The notes under the pieces were generated by a model, which made no database searches, was not told where the DNA came from, and saw only the letters and a program-made list of their open reading frames with translations. From JAGOUB01 sp964648045 (GTDB lineage Bacteria > Patescibacteriota > Gracilibacteria > Peribacterales > Peribacteraceae), in the NCBI GenBank assembly GCA_964648045.1, contig CAZYNU010000026.1, forward strand, positions 1-15,650: 15,650 bases of DNA, given 5' to 3'. Positions 1 through 6,265 of this stretch are shown piece after piece. The position numbers were made by a program, and so were the translations under genes. How positions within the stretch are numbered: the first letter of the stretch is position 1; every line of letters begins with the position of its first letter.

Positions 1-2
1 AG

Positions 3-614
3 AAGGGGACCGGTAAATGGACGGTGGAGGCTGGTTTTCTCTACGGCGCCAGTATCCCCACTATCACCGCCGCCACCGACGCGCGCATCGCCTCGTCGGC
101 CAAGGAGTTCCGCGCCGCGCGCTCGACGGTGCTCACGCAGGAGCTACTGCCCGCGCACGGCCTCGGCGCCGACCTCGCGGCGGTGCTGAAGGACGCCTAC
201 CTTGCCGCCGTCGCGCAGACGTACGCCCAGGGGCTGCAACTGCTCACCGCCGCCTCCGAAGAGGAGAAGTGGGACCTCGACATCAGCGAGATCTGTCGCA
301 TCTGGCGCGGCGGCTGCATCATCCGGAGCCAGCTCCTGCCGCTCTTCCAGAATGCCTTCAAGGGGGAAGATAAAGCCATTCGCACGCTGCGCGAGCTCTG
401 CATCGGCGAACCTCAGAAGCGCTGGCGACAAGTGGTGGCACTGGGCGCAGAGCGCGGTATCCCGCTGCCGGCATTCTCGTCGGCGCTGAGCTACTTCGAC
501 GCCTACCGTTCGGCCTGGCTGCCGCAGAACCTCATCCAGGCGCAGCGTGATTTCTTCGGCGCGCACACCTACGAGCGCACCGACAAGCCGGGCACGTTCC
601 ACACGCAGTGGTGA
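3..614 (+). CDS. gnd: 6-phosphogluconate dehydrogenase (decarboxylating), C-terminal part, 5' truncated by the window
   Basis: Oxidatively decarboxylates 6-phosphogluconate to ribulose 5-phosphate with NADP+ in the cytosolic pentose phosphate pathway. The reading frame is open from the first full codon at base 3 and begins inside the family motif GTGKWT, so the gene starts upstream of the window. The GTG at 24 is internal. About 203 residues remain of the roughly 470 usual for the long (dimeric) Gnd type. Visible signatures are the all-helical C-terminal domain segment DISEICRIWRGGCIIRS (substrate/dimer region) and the closing QRDFFGAHTYERTD...FHTQW tail, nearly identical to typical Gnd C-termini. 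It converges on a ROK sugar kinase with only 3 bp between the stop codons, so the two carbohydrate genes share a 3' boundary with no visible terminator. Confidence 0.96.
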   Translation, partial: KGTGKWTVEAGFLYGASIPTITAATDARIASSAKEFRAARSTVLTQELLPAHGLGADLAAVLKDAYLAAVAQTYAQGLQLLTAASEEEKWDLDISEICRIWRGGCIIRSQLLPLFQNAFKGEDKAIRTLRELCIGEPQKRWRQVVALGAERGIPLPAFSSALSYFDAYRSAWLPQNLIQAQRDFFGAHTYERTDKPGTFHTQW

Positions 615-617
615 ACG

Positions 618-1466
618 TCAGCCGTTCTCGGCGGCGCTGAGCGCGAGCAGGGCCACGCCCATCGCGCCGGCATCGCTCAGTTGCGCAGCGACCAGTTGGG
701 GGAGGGGAATGCCCGGTAGCACCAACGCCCGCAGTTCACGCTCCACGTCGTCCAAACGGGCGGTAACGGCCTTGGCCGCGCCGCCGCCGATGACGATGAC
801 GGACGGATTGAGGAGGTACGTGAGGTTGAGGCAGAGCCAGGCCGCTTCTTTGGCGAGCGAGGCTGGGGGTTCATCGGCAGAAGTACCGCGCTTGCGCAGG
901 GCCGTGCCCGAGAGGAACTGCTCCACTTCGCCTTCCCGCTCGTCGACCGGAAAAGGCGCCTGACCAGGGACGAGTAACATGTGACCAATCTCGCCGGCGT
1001 AACCGTTCTCACCGTGCAGAATGCCGCCATCCATCACGATACCACCACCCACGCCCGTGCCGAGCGTGATGCCCACCACCACGCGGTGCCCCTTACCAGC
1101 GCCGAGCAGCGCTTCCGCCAACGTGAACGATCGAGCATCATTTTCCAGAGCGACCGGCAACTGCAAACGCTCCTCTAACATCGCCTTCAAAGGTACATCG
1201 CGCGCGCCGGGCAGATTGGGCGCATTGAGCAGCCGCCCATCGGGTTGGTGCACCAGGCCAGGCACGCCGATGCCCACGCCAATCGTGTCGGGACGACGGT
1301 GCGCCTGCACTTGCTCAATGAGCATCTCAAACACCGCCGGAAAACCTCGCTCGGCCTCGGTGGGCACCACCGTCGCCTGCTGCGGCTCCCAGGTCTCGGC
1401 GTCGTACCGGACAATCGCCAACTTGGTGCCGCCGAGGTCGGCGCCGATCACGGAGCGGGAGGACAT
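618..1466 (-). CDS. ROK-family sugar kinase (glucokinase-like) lacking the zinc motif
   Basis: Predicted ATP-dependent hexose kinase, most likely a glucokinase, 282 aa (slightly short for the family). The N-terminal phosphate-binding motif DLGGTK (residues 10-15), the GVGIGVPG turn (63-70), END-AR with the probable catalytic Asp110, the ATP-binding GTGVGGG (136-142) and GEIGH (158-162) are all present, and IGGG occurs near the C-terminus. The family's Cys-rich zinc motif, normally about ten residues after GEIGH (CxCGxxGCxE), is replaced by a stretch with no cysteine at 170-183, although an acidic residue of the terminal E position remains. ATG at 1466 is chosen because the next residues lead straight into the first beta-strand and a -10-like TACCCT lies 6 nt upstream. 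The neighbouring gnd suggests glucose 6-phosphate supply to the pentose phosphate route. N-acyl-hexosamine kinase activity is an alternative. Confidence 0.88.
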   Translation of the reverse strand: MSSRSVIGADLGGTKLAIVRYDAETWEPQQATVVPTEAERGFPAVFEMLIEQVQAHRRPDTIGVGIGVPGLVHQPDGRLLNAPNLPGARDVPLKAMLEERLQLPVALENDARSFTLAEALLGAGKGHRVVVGITLGTGVGGGIVMDGGILHGENGYAGEIGHMLLVPGQAPFPVDEREGEVEQFLSGTALRKRGTSADEPPASLAKEAAWLCLNLTYLLNPSVIVIGGGAAKAVTARLDDVERELRALVLPGIPLPQLVAAQLSDAGAMGVALLALSAAENG

Positions 1467-1472
1467 GGTCGG

Positions 1473-1478
1473 AGGGTA
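1473..1478 (-). promoter_or_regulatory. Candidate -10 element of the ROK kinase gene
   Basis: Read on the minus strand the hexamer is TACCCT, ending 6 nt before the ATG at 1466. It is a weak match to TATAAT and no clear -35 is seen. It is listed because its distance from the start codon matches the other unit starts in the window, which would make the mRNA leaderless. Confidence 0.3.
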
Positions 1479-1548
1479 GCACCGCGCATACGTCCGCGGA
1501 AAGGCAGCAATCGGATTGCCAAGTCACAGGAAAGTGTCCCCGGCAAAC

Positions 1549-1577
1549 TTGCGCCCGGTGGCAACGGCCTCCATTCT
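1549..1577 (+). promoter_or_regulatory. Candidate promoter of the fatty acid desaturase gene
   Basis: TTGCGC at 1549-1554, a 17 bp spacer and CATTCT at 1572-1577. The hexamer ends 7 nt before the ATG at 1585, so transcription would start at about the start codon. Both hexamers are imperfect, so the call rests on the spacing and on the same layout at other genes here. Confidence 0.4.
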
Positions 1578-1584
1578 CATGACC

Positions 1585-2700
1585 ATGCGTACCCCACTCA
1601 TTCAGAAGATCGCCGTCCTCACGCTTGTTGTCGCCCCCTTACTCGCGCTGGTGACGGGCATCGTGCTGCTCTGGAACCACTACGTGTTCTGGACCGACAT
1701 CGCTTTGCTCATTGGCCTCTATGTGCCGTGCGCGCTCGGCGTGACGGTGGGCTTCCACCGCATGCTCACGCACGACGGCTTCCATGCACCCGATTGGCTC
1801 CGGGGTCTGCTGCTCATTTTGGGCGTGGCAGCCTTCGAGGGCACGCCCCTCACCTGGGCGGCCACGCACATCAAGCACCACGCCCACAGCGACGAAGAGG
1901 ACGACCCGCACAGCCCGCTGCACGGCTTCTGGCACGCGCACCTCGGCTGGCTCTTTGAACGCAAGAACTTCGCCTCGCCTCAGCAATACGCCCCACAACT
2001 GCTCCAAGACAAAGTCGTCGTCTTCGTCGACAAATGGGCCTGGGTCTGGATGGTGTTGTCGCTCGCCATTCCTTTCGCCATCGGCGGCTGGACAGGCCTG
2101 CTCTGGGGCGGCGCCATTCGCATTTTCTTCACCACGCACGTCACCTGGAGCGTGAACTCCGTGTGCCACACGTTCGGCAAGCGGGCGTTCGAGACCACCG
2201 ACGCCAGCCGCAACGAATGGGTCGTCGGCCTGCTCGCCCTGGGTGAAGGTTGGCACAACAATCACCATGCCTTCCCGCGCAACGCGTTCCACGGCATGCG
2301 CTGGTGGCAGTTCGATCTGTCCGGCCTGCTCATTCGATTCTTTGAGCGAATGGGTCTGGCCTGGGAAGTGCAGCGCGTAAGCCGCGACGTGGAAGTGGCG
2401 CAACGAGAGCGTTCACAGAAGACGCTCATCGCCTTGCAGGAACTGCGTCGCGAATGGGGCGAGACCTTGGAACTGGCGCAACAGCAATTAAGCTCGTCGT
2501 TCTGGGCCACGGTCACGCCGGCCGCCGAGTCGCTCTGGCAGACGCGCCTCAAGGCCGAGGCCCGCCTAGCCGAAATGCAGCAAGCACTGGAAAGCGCTTC
2601 GTACCACAAGAAACAGCGCATGCAGATGTGGATCGCTGAGACGCGCCAAATCATCGCCGACCTACAGGCGATGCTGACGCGGGAGACGACGGAGCGCTGA
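1585..2700 (+). CDS. Membrane fatty acid desaturase (delta-9 acyl-CoA/acyl-lipid type) with C-terminal helical extension
   Basis: Predicted di-iron desaturase that introduces a cis double bond into acyl chains at the membrane, 371 aa from the ATG at 1585. The three histidine boxes are intact: HRMLTH (58-63), HIKHH (95-99) followed by the acidic SDEEDDPH, and HNNHH (224-228). An extra His in NSVCHTFG (about 195) is also typical. Hydrophobic segments lie around residues 8-30, 37-55, 73-86 and 151-178. The desaturase fold ends near 258; the last ~110 residues are charged, Gln/Glu-rich and helical, probably coiled coil, which is not standard for short bacterial desaturases. ATG 1579, two codons upstream, is an alternative start; an upstream TTG at 1516 only adds an uncharacteristic Arg/Ser-rich stretch. 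It diverges from the ROK kinase. Confidence 0.92.
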   Translation: MRTPLIQKIAVLTLVVAPLLALVTGIVLLWNHYVFWTDIALLIGLYVPCALGVTVGFHRMLTHDGFHAPDWLRGLLLILGVAAFEGTPLTWAATHIKHHAHSDEEDDPHSPLHGFWHAHLGWLFERKNFASPQQYAPQLLQDKVVVFVDKWAWVWMVLSLAIPFAIGGWTGLLWGGAIRIFFTTHVTWSVNSVCHTFGKRAFETTDASRNEWVVGLLALGEGWHNNHHAFPRNAFHGMRWWQFDLSGLLIRFFERMGLAWEVQRVSRDVEVAQRERSQKTLIALQELRREWGETLELAQQQLSSSFWATVTPAAESLWQTRLKAEARLAEMQQALESASYHKKQRMQMWIAETRQIIADLQAMLTRETTER

Positions 2701-2717
2701 TCACGGAGCGCTGATCA
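2690..2717. repeat. 14 bp perfect tandem duplication spanning two convergent stop codons
   Basis: The unit CGGAGCGCTGATCA occurs at 2690-2703 and again at 2704-2717. Each copy ends in the palindrome TGATCA. The TGA of copy 1 is the desaturase stop. The TCA of copy 2, read on the minus strand, is the stop of the facing membrane-protein gene. Confidence 0.9.
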
Positions 2718-3215
2718 ACGAGCGGCCTTACGGCGCACCACAGCCACTGGAGCCGGAGCCACGGCGCGAGCCGGGGCCGAGGCGTCGTGACGCTTCGCGA
2801 AAGACCACCAGCTGTGGTACGAGGACCAAATCATCAAGCCGCCCAAAAACATGAGGCTGCACGAGATGATGAAGGCGATCTTGTACATAGCAAAGGAAAA
2901 CACCAGCACGGAGACTTGGCCGTTAAGGTTGTACTTCTGAAGTTCAAGCTGCACCGAAGGATTGGTGCCGGGCACGATGGTCGAAGGCAGGCGGGCGGGC
3001 GCAATGACGTTGCGCGCGGCGAGATTGCGCGCGGCGTCACTCAGCTGCTGCTGCTTCGAGGGAAGCTGCGAAAGCATGATGACGCTTTTCTCGTAATACG
3101 GTGCCGCAAAGGCAAAGGCGACGTAAATGCCAAATAAGACGACAATGACGCCAGCCAGGGCCAGGCCTTGCGTGGCCTGCTGTTTGCTGTGACGAAGGAG
3201 GTGGTGGGAGTCCAT
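2715..3215 (-). CDS. Small membrane protein of unknown function, two transmembrane helices
   Basis: I do not recognise this 166-residue protein. From the ATG at 3215 it has a short polar start with two His and basic residues, a first hydrophobic helix at about residues 18-38 (GLALAGVIVVLFGIYVAFAF), a polar region of about 65 residues rich in Gln, Ser and Asn that should sit on one face of the membrane, a second helix at about 103-128, then a Trp/Ser/Tyr patch and a basic Ala/Pro tail ending KAAR. By the positive-inside rule the ends would be cytoplasmic and the loop extracellular. ATG 3224 is an alternative start three codons upstream; upstream of that the frame is Arg-rich and implausible. 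It shares a 77 bp divergent promoter region with the nuclease gene, and the tandem 14 bp repeat supplies its stop. Confidence 0.75.
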   Translation of the reverse strand: MDSHHLLRHSKQQATQGLALAGVIVVLFGIYVAFAFAAPYYEKSVIMLSQLPSKQQQLSDAARNLAARNVIAPARLPSTIVPGTNPSVQLELQKYNLNGQVSVLVFSFAMYKIAFIISCSLMFLGGLMIWSSYHSWWSFAKRHDASAPARAVAPAPVAVVRRKAAR

Positions 3216-3256
3216 GGCGCGCATGCTACGTGGACGACGGAAGGAACGGTATTCCC

Positions 3257-3286
3257 TTGGCACACGAAAAATGTTGTCACTATGCT
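3257..3286 (+). promoter_or_regulatory. Promoter of the PD-(D/E)XK gene in a divergent region
   Basis: TTGGCA at 3257-3262, 18 bp spacer, TATGCT at 3281-3286, then 6 nt to the GTG at 3293. The opposite strand of the same gap carries a weaker candidate -10, TAGCAT (3223-3228), 7 nt before the membrane-protein ATG at 3215. Both genes would be leaderless. Confidence 0.5.
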
Positions 3287-3292
3287 CAGACC

Positions 3293-4018
3293 GTGACGAC
3301 CACCGCCCATTCCGGCTCACCGCCACTACGCCTCAGCCGCAGTCGGCTCGCGCTGTTTTTGGAATGCGCGCGTTGCTTCCGGCTGGCCGTCCTCCATGGC
3401 ACCACGCGTCCGGATGGCGGGCCACTGCGACTGCACTTGGCCGTCGACGCACGACTCAAAAGGGAGTTCGACACCTATCGCCTCACCGGCCGCGCGCACC
3501 CAGTGATGACGCTGGCAGGCATCGAGGCCGTCCCCTTGCATCACCCCCGACTGGAAGAATGGCGCGACTTTCGACGCGGCATTGCGGCTGTGCACGCCGC
3601 TTCGCACCTCGAACTCTACGGTGCCGTCGACGACCTGTGGGTACACCCCGATGGCCGCGTGTCGGTGGCCGACTACAAGGCAACGAGCGCCAGACCGCCG
3701 GTGTCATTCAGCGGACCGCACTACGACGGCTATCGCCGCCAACTCGAGATGTATCGCTGGCTCATCGAAGCCAACGGTCTGCCCACCTTCGGTGAGGATT
3801 ACTGGGTAGTGGCGAACGCCGACCCCGATCGGGAAACGGAAGCGATGCTGCCCCTCGCACTCTCGGTAGTGCCCCATGCCGGAGACTGCCGCTGGGTACC
3901 AGACGCCCTGCGTGCCGCCCGCGAATGCCTCGACGCGCCCAATCTGGCGGCTCCTGCCAAAGATTGTCGCTGGTGCCGCTATCGCCAAGGGGCCGCGGCA
4001 GCAGAAACGGCCCAATAA
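3293..4018 (+). CDS. PD-(D/E)XK superfamily nuclease, RecB-like domain, stand-alone
   Basis: Predicted metal-dependent DNA nuclease of 241 aa from GTG 3293. The N-terminus carries the LSRSRLALFLECARC segment (15-28) that matches the 'LSYSxLxxYLxCP' opening of RecB/AddB/Cas4-type domains. The core motif is GAVDDLW (Asp113) followed by VADYKAT, giving the D127-x-K129 pair, and the RecB-family QxxxY motif is QLEMY (150-154). Cysteines 25 and 28 near the start and 212, 225 and 228 near the end (last two as CRWC) resemble the split iron-sulfur cluster of Cas4/AddB, though the exact spacing differs. The GTG start is preferred over the frame-opening codon at 3230 because a promoter with correct spacing lies between them. 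No helicase or cas gene is adjacent, so repair or recombination is only an inference. Confidence 0.8.
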   Translation: MTTTAHSGSPPLRLSRSRLALFLECARCFRLAVLHGTTRPDGGPLRLHLAVDARLKREFDTYRLTGRAHPVMTLAGIEAVPLHHPRLEEWRDFRRGIAAVHAASHLELYGAVDDLWVHPDGRVSVADYKATSARPPVSFSGPHYDGYRRQLEMYRWLIEANGLPTFGEDYWVVANADPDRETEAMLPLALSVVPHAGDCRWVPDALRAARECLDAPNLAAPAKDCRWCRYRQGAAAAETAQ

Positions 4019-4026
4019 GGCCTTCT

Positions 4027-4038
4027 CCCCGCGCGGGG
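4027..4038. repeat. Perfect 12 bp G+C palindrome upstream of tRNA-Ser
   Basis: CCCCGCGCGGGG lies 9 bp after the nuclease stop and 26 bp before tRNA-Ser. As RNA it could form a four-pair GC stem with a GCGC loop, but no T-run follows, so a terminator role is not supported. A weak -10-like TAGAGT follows at 4045-4050. Confidence 0.6.
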
Positions 4039-4063
4039 ATTTGCTAGAGTGGGCGGGCCCCCT

Positions 4064-4155
4064 GGAGAGGTGGCTGAGTGGCCGAAAGCACCACACTGCT
4101 AATGTGGTATATGGGTCAAACCGTATCGAGGGTTCGAATCCCTCCCTCTCCGCCA
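4064..4155 (+). tRNA. tRNA-Ser (anticodon GCT), CCA encoded
   Basis: Acceptor GGAGAGG (4064-4070) pairs with CCTCTCC (4145-4151), followed by discriminator G and an encoded CCA (4153-4155). The anticodon stem is CCACA/TGTGG around the loop CTGCTAA, giving GCT at 4098-4100, which reads AGC and AGT. A long variable arm (class II) and a standard GGTTCGAATCC T-arm confirm serine identity. Confidence 0.97.
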
Positions 4156-4177
4156 GTTTGGCGCGGCCAATGAATAA

Positions 4178-4205
4178 TTGACAGAAATTAATAATTTATT
4201 ATTTT
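4178..4205 (+). promoter_or_regulatory. Promoter in an A+T-rich leader
   Basis: A perfect -35 TTGACA at 4178-4183, 16 bp spacer and TATTTT at 4200-4205, 6 nt before the ATG at 4212. The surrounding 4181-4210 holds only 3 G/C in 30 bases, sharply unlike the rest of the window. Likely leaderless. Confidence 0.6.
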
Positions 4206-4211
4206 AATAAT

Positions 4212-4943
4212 ATGACAACACTCGCTGAATACTTGGCAGCCGCTCAGGATGAAGGCTGGAAGGAACAAACAATCTCTGATGCGGCACGAGAATTTTACTC
4301 AGTAACCGAGGGGCAGAACGTAGAGCAATCCGTTATTCCTCATATTGAAGAAATCAAAGCAAGAGTTCGATCTTTGTTGCAGCAGAAATATCAACCAACG
4401 ACTTCGGTGGAGCCATTGGCGGAATTCGCTCCTCACATGGCAATGATGTTCATCCGAAAGTATTGCCCGCCAAGCATCCGCGCTGAGATCGAACAGATAG
4501 ATGCTGAATTCAACCGAGAAAAAGAGGAATACAAGCGCATCAGCTGGCAAGAGGAAGGGAAGCGCACGCGTCCGAAATCCGCAGAAAGATACGCCTTTAA
4601 CGCCCGCCAAAATGAGCATGTCGATCGAATGCAGGAGCGCGCGATGCACGCCGCTCTCCAGCTCCTGCAGGCAGCATGCGGCAGTGCCGAGGAGGCAGAC
4701 GCATACATCCACATGCGATGGCTAAAGTCACACCAAGAAGAAGTGAGGCGGAATCTTCGCATGGTCATGCAATTGGAAGCCGGCCAATTCCTCTCTCGCC
4801 ATATGACCGGCCGCGCTTCAGATGCCGTTTCAGAGTGGGGATCGGGGACAAGTCCTCTCCGCAAATTCGTCGACAATGGCGGCATTCTTTCGCCAATCAA
4901 TAATCAGGCGTCAAACGAAATTGCCACTCCGGAAGAAGACTGA
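4212..4943 (+). CDS. Hypothetical helical protein, compositionally atypical, probably acquired
   Basis: I do not recognise this 243-residue protein. It has no signal peptide or membrane helix and is predicted to be largely alpha-helical and soluble: a Glu/Gln-rich N-terminal half, a charged segment around residues 90-125 rich in Glu, Lys and Arg, a helical middle with QERAMHAALQLLQAACGSAEEAD, and a polar, probably disordered C-terminus from about 205. The gene is about 45-50% G+C in most lines I counted and 37% in one, against about 60% around it, and uses A/T-ending codons freely. It sits alone between the 3' end of tRNA-Ser and rsmH behind a consensus promoter. That position and composition suggest horizontal acquisition, but no integrase or clear attachment repeat is present. 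The ATG start is fixed by the promoter 6 nt upstream. Confidence 0.75.
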   Translation: MTTLAEYLAAAQDEGWKEQTISDAAREFYSVTEGQNVEQSVIPHIEEIKARVRSLLQQKYQPTTSVEPLAEFAPHMAMMFIRKYCPPSIRAEIEQIDAEFNREKEEYKRISWQEEGKRTRPKSAERYAFNARQNEHVDRMQERAMHAALQLLQAACGSAEEADAYIHMRWLKSHQEEVRRNLRMVMQLEAGQFLSRHMTGRASDAVSEWGSGTSPLRKFVDNGGILSPINNQASNEIATPEED

Positions 4944-4947
4944 CAAT

Positions 4948-4963
4948 CACTGTATTATCAGTG
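4948..4963 (+). promoter_or_regulatory. rsmH -10 element enclosed in an inverted repeat
   Basis: CACTG (4948-4952), TATTAT (4953-4958), CAGTG (4959-4963), then one base and the rsmH ATG at 4965. The inverted repeat exactly flanks the -10 hexamer, which ends 6 nt before the start codon. It could be an operator or a 5'-end hairpin. No good -35 is seen. Confidence 0.5.
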
Positions 4964-4964
4964 C

Positions 4965-5861
4965 ATGGCTGATATTGCACTGGGCCACGTCCCCGTCCTG
5001 CTCGAAGAGACCGTCCGCCTGCTGGACCCCAAGCCCGGCGAGCGCATTCTGGACCTGACGTTGGGGCTCGGCGGCCACGCGGCCGCGCTGGCCGAACGGT
5101 TGCAGGGAAGGGGAGTGGTCGTCGGACTCGACGCCGACGAAACAAACTTAACCTTGGCAAAGGAAAGACTGGCCGCACTCCAGGTAGAGACGCACTTCAT
5201 CCATGCGAATTTCACCTCCATCGCCACGCTCAACCTGGGTGAGTTCGACGCTATCCTGGCCGACCTAGGCCTGAACTCACTGCACGTTGATGACGCCTCC
5301 CGCGGCTTCTCGTTCCGCTTCGAGGGACCGCTCGACCTGCGCTTCGACCGCACCGCGGGCCAGACCGCCGCCGACAAAATCGCCCACACCTCGGAAGACG
5401 AACTCATCAGGGCGCTACGCGACTACGGCGAGCTGCGCTTTGCGGGAAAATTGGCCGGTACCATCCGCCGCCACGCACCCAAGACCACCGGCGAATTGCG
5501 AGCAGCCGTGGAGGAATGGGGCGGTCGCCGCACGCCAGGCTTGCTGCCGCAAGTGTTCCAAGCTCTGCGCATTTGGGTAAACGACGAACTGGGAGCGCTC
5601 GACAATATGCTCAAAGCGATTCCCGATCTGCTGCGCCCTGGCGGCCGGGCTGGCATTATCAGCTTCCACTCGCTTGAAGACCGAAGCGTGAAGCACTCGT
5701 TCCGCGCACTCACCGATCCGCCCCGCGACGAACTGACGGGCAAGCGCGGCCTCGCCCCCTTCGAGTTGCTGACACCCAAGGCCATCCGTCCAAGTGACGC
5801 CGAAATAACTCAGAATCCTCGCTCGCGCAGCGCCCTGCTACGCGCCATCCGCCGCCGATGA
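4965..5861 (+). CDS. rsmH: 16S rRNA (cytosine-1402 N4)-methyltransferase RsmH (MraW)
   Basis: SAM-dependent methylation of N4 of C1402 in the 16S rRNA decoding centre. The 298 aa length is normal for the family (about 300-315). The N-terminal GHVPVLLEE (7-15) is the conserved RsmH opening. SAM motif I is DLTLGLGGHA (30-39), the acidic strand end is GLDAD (54-58), the catalytic-region DLGLNS (100-105) is followed by RGFSFRFEGPLDLRFD (113-128), and the C-terminus has NPRSRSALLR. The ATG at 4965 is set by these N-terminal residues and by the -10 just upstream. The last codons overlap the next gene by 4 bp (ATGA), a translationally coupled pair typical of the division/cell-wall (dcw) cluster, but mraZ is absent upstream and the gene in front is compositionally foreign. 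Confidence 0.97.
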   Translation: MADIALGHVPVLLEETVRLLDPKPGERILDLTLGLGGHAAALAERLQGRGVVVGLDADETNLTLAKERLAALQVETHFIHANFTSIATLNLGEFDAILADLGLNSLHVDDASRGFSFRFEGPLDLRFDRTAGQTAADKIAHTSEDELIRALRDYGELRFAGKLAGTIRRHAPKTTGELRAAVEEWGGRRTPGLLPQVFQALRIWVNDELGALDNMLKAIPDLLRPGGRAGIISFHSLEDRSVKHSFRALTDPPRDELTGKRGLAPFELLTPKAIRPSDAEITQNPRSRSALLRAIRRR

Positions 5862-6196
5862 CCGACCGCCCTTCCGACCAGGCCCCCACTTCCCGCCGTT
5901 CACTCGGCCGAATGGTGCAACAGAGCACCATGTTGCTCATGCTGTCGATCGGCTCACTCATCTTGCTCTTGGCGCTCATCATCCTGTTTCACGAGAACGC
6001 CAACGCCACCGAAGGCTACCGCTTACGCACACTGGAACGAGAGCGCAATCAACTGCGCCTGGAACGCGAGGTGCTCAACATGCAGATCGCCGAGTCGCAA
6101 TCACTCGAGAACCTGGGTAAAGATCCGAAAATTTCGGCGATGACCATCCCGAAAAAACCGACGTACGTCGATCCGGCCGCTCCCGAAGCCCCCTAA
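5858..6196 (+). CDS. ftsL: FtsL/DivIC-like septum protein
   Basis: Small bitopic division protein of 112 aa that would link the divisome to septal peptidoglycan synthesis together with FtsB/DivIC and FtsQ/DivIB. It has a basic cytoplasmic start (RRSLGR), one transmembrane helix at about 24-44 (MLLMLSIGSLILLLALIIL), an external coiled coil at about 52-85 rich in Glu/Arg/Leu, and a Pro-rich tail. FtsL proteins are weakly conserved in sequence; the call depends on this architecture plus position directly after rsmH with a 4 bp overlap. The usual next gene, ftsI, is missing; a terminator and an unrelated surface-protein gene follow instead. Confidence 0.8.
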   Translation: MTDRPSDQAPTSRRSLGRMVQQSTMLLMLSIGSLILLLALIILFHENANATEGYRLRTLERERNQLRLEREVLNMQIAESQSLENLGKDPKISAMTIPKKPTYVDPAAPEAP

Positions 6197-6210
6197 GCCA
6201 GGCCGAATTA

Positions 6211-6245
6211 GCCCCGATCGCCCATTCCGTTCGGGCACGTTTTTT
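6211..6245 (+). terminator. Probable rho-independent terminator after the rsmH-ftsL pair
   Basis: CCCGA at 6213-6217 can pair with TCGGG at 6231-6235 around a 13-base loop, and a run of six T occurs at 6240-6245. The stem is short, and the T-run abuts the next gene's -10 element, so terminator and promoter are fused. Confidence 0.45.
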
Positions 6246-6247
6246 GG

Positions 6248-6253
6248 TATAAT
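6248..6253 (+). promoter_or_regulatory. Consensus -10 of the Cys-repeat protein gene
   Basis: A perfect TATAAT at 6248-6253, 12 nt before the GTG at 6266. GGAGG follows at 6254-6258 with 7 nt to the GTG, a textbook Shine-Dalgarno spacing. If transcription starts 6-7 nt after the -10, however, that GGAGG would not be in the mRNA. No convincing -35. Confidence 0.6.
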
Positions 6254-6265
6254 GGAGGGATTCTC

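Noticed and set aside
1516..1584. TTG start at 1516 for the desaturase
   Set aside because: The added residues are not like a desaturase N-terminus and would span the candidate promoter; ATG 1579 or 1585 is better.
4854..4862. CCTCTCCGC matching the tRNA-Ser 3' end (4145-4153), possible attachment-site repeat
   Set aside because: Only nine bases, inside the coding region of the candidate acquired gene, and not at an element boundary; chance match is likely.
5858..6196. Frame after rsmH as a chance ORF
   Set aside because: The membrane helix plus coiled-coil layout and the ATGA overlap with rsmH support a real FtsL-like gene.
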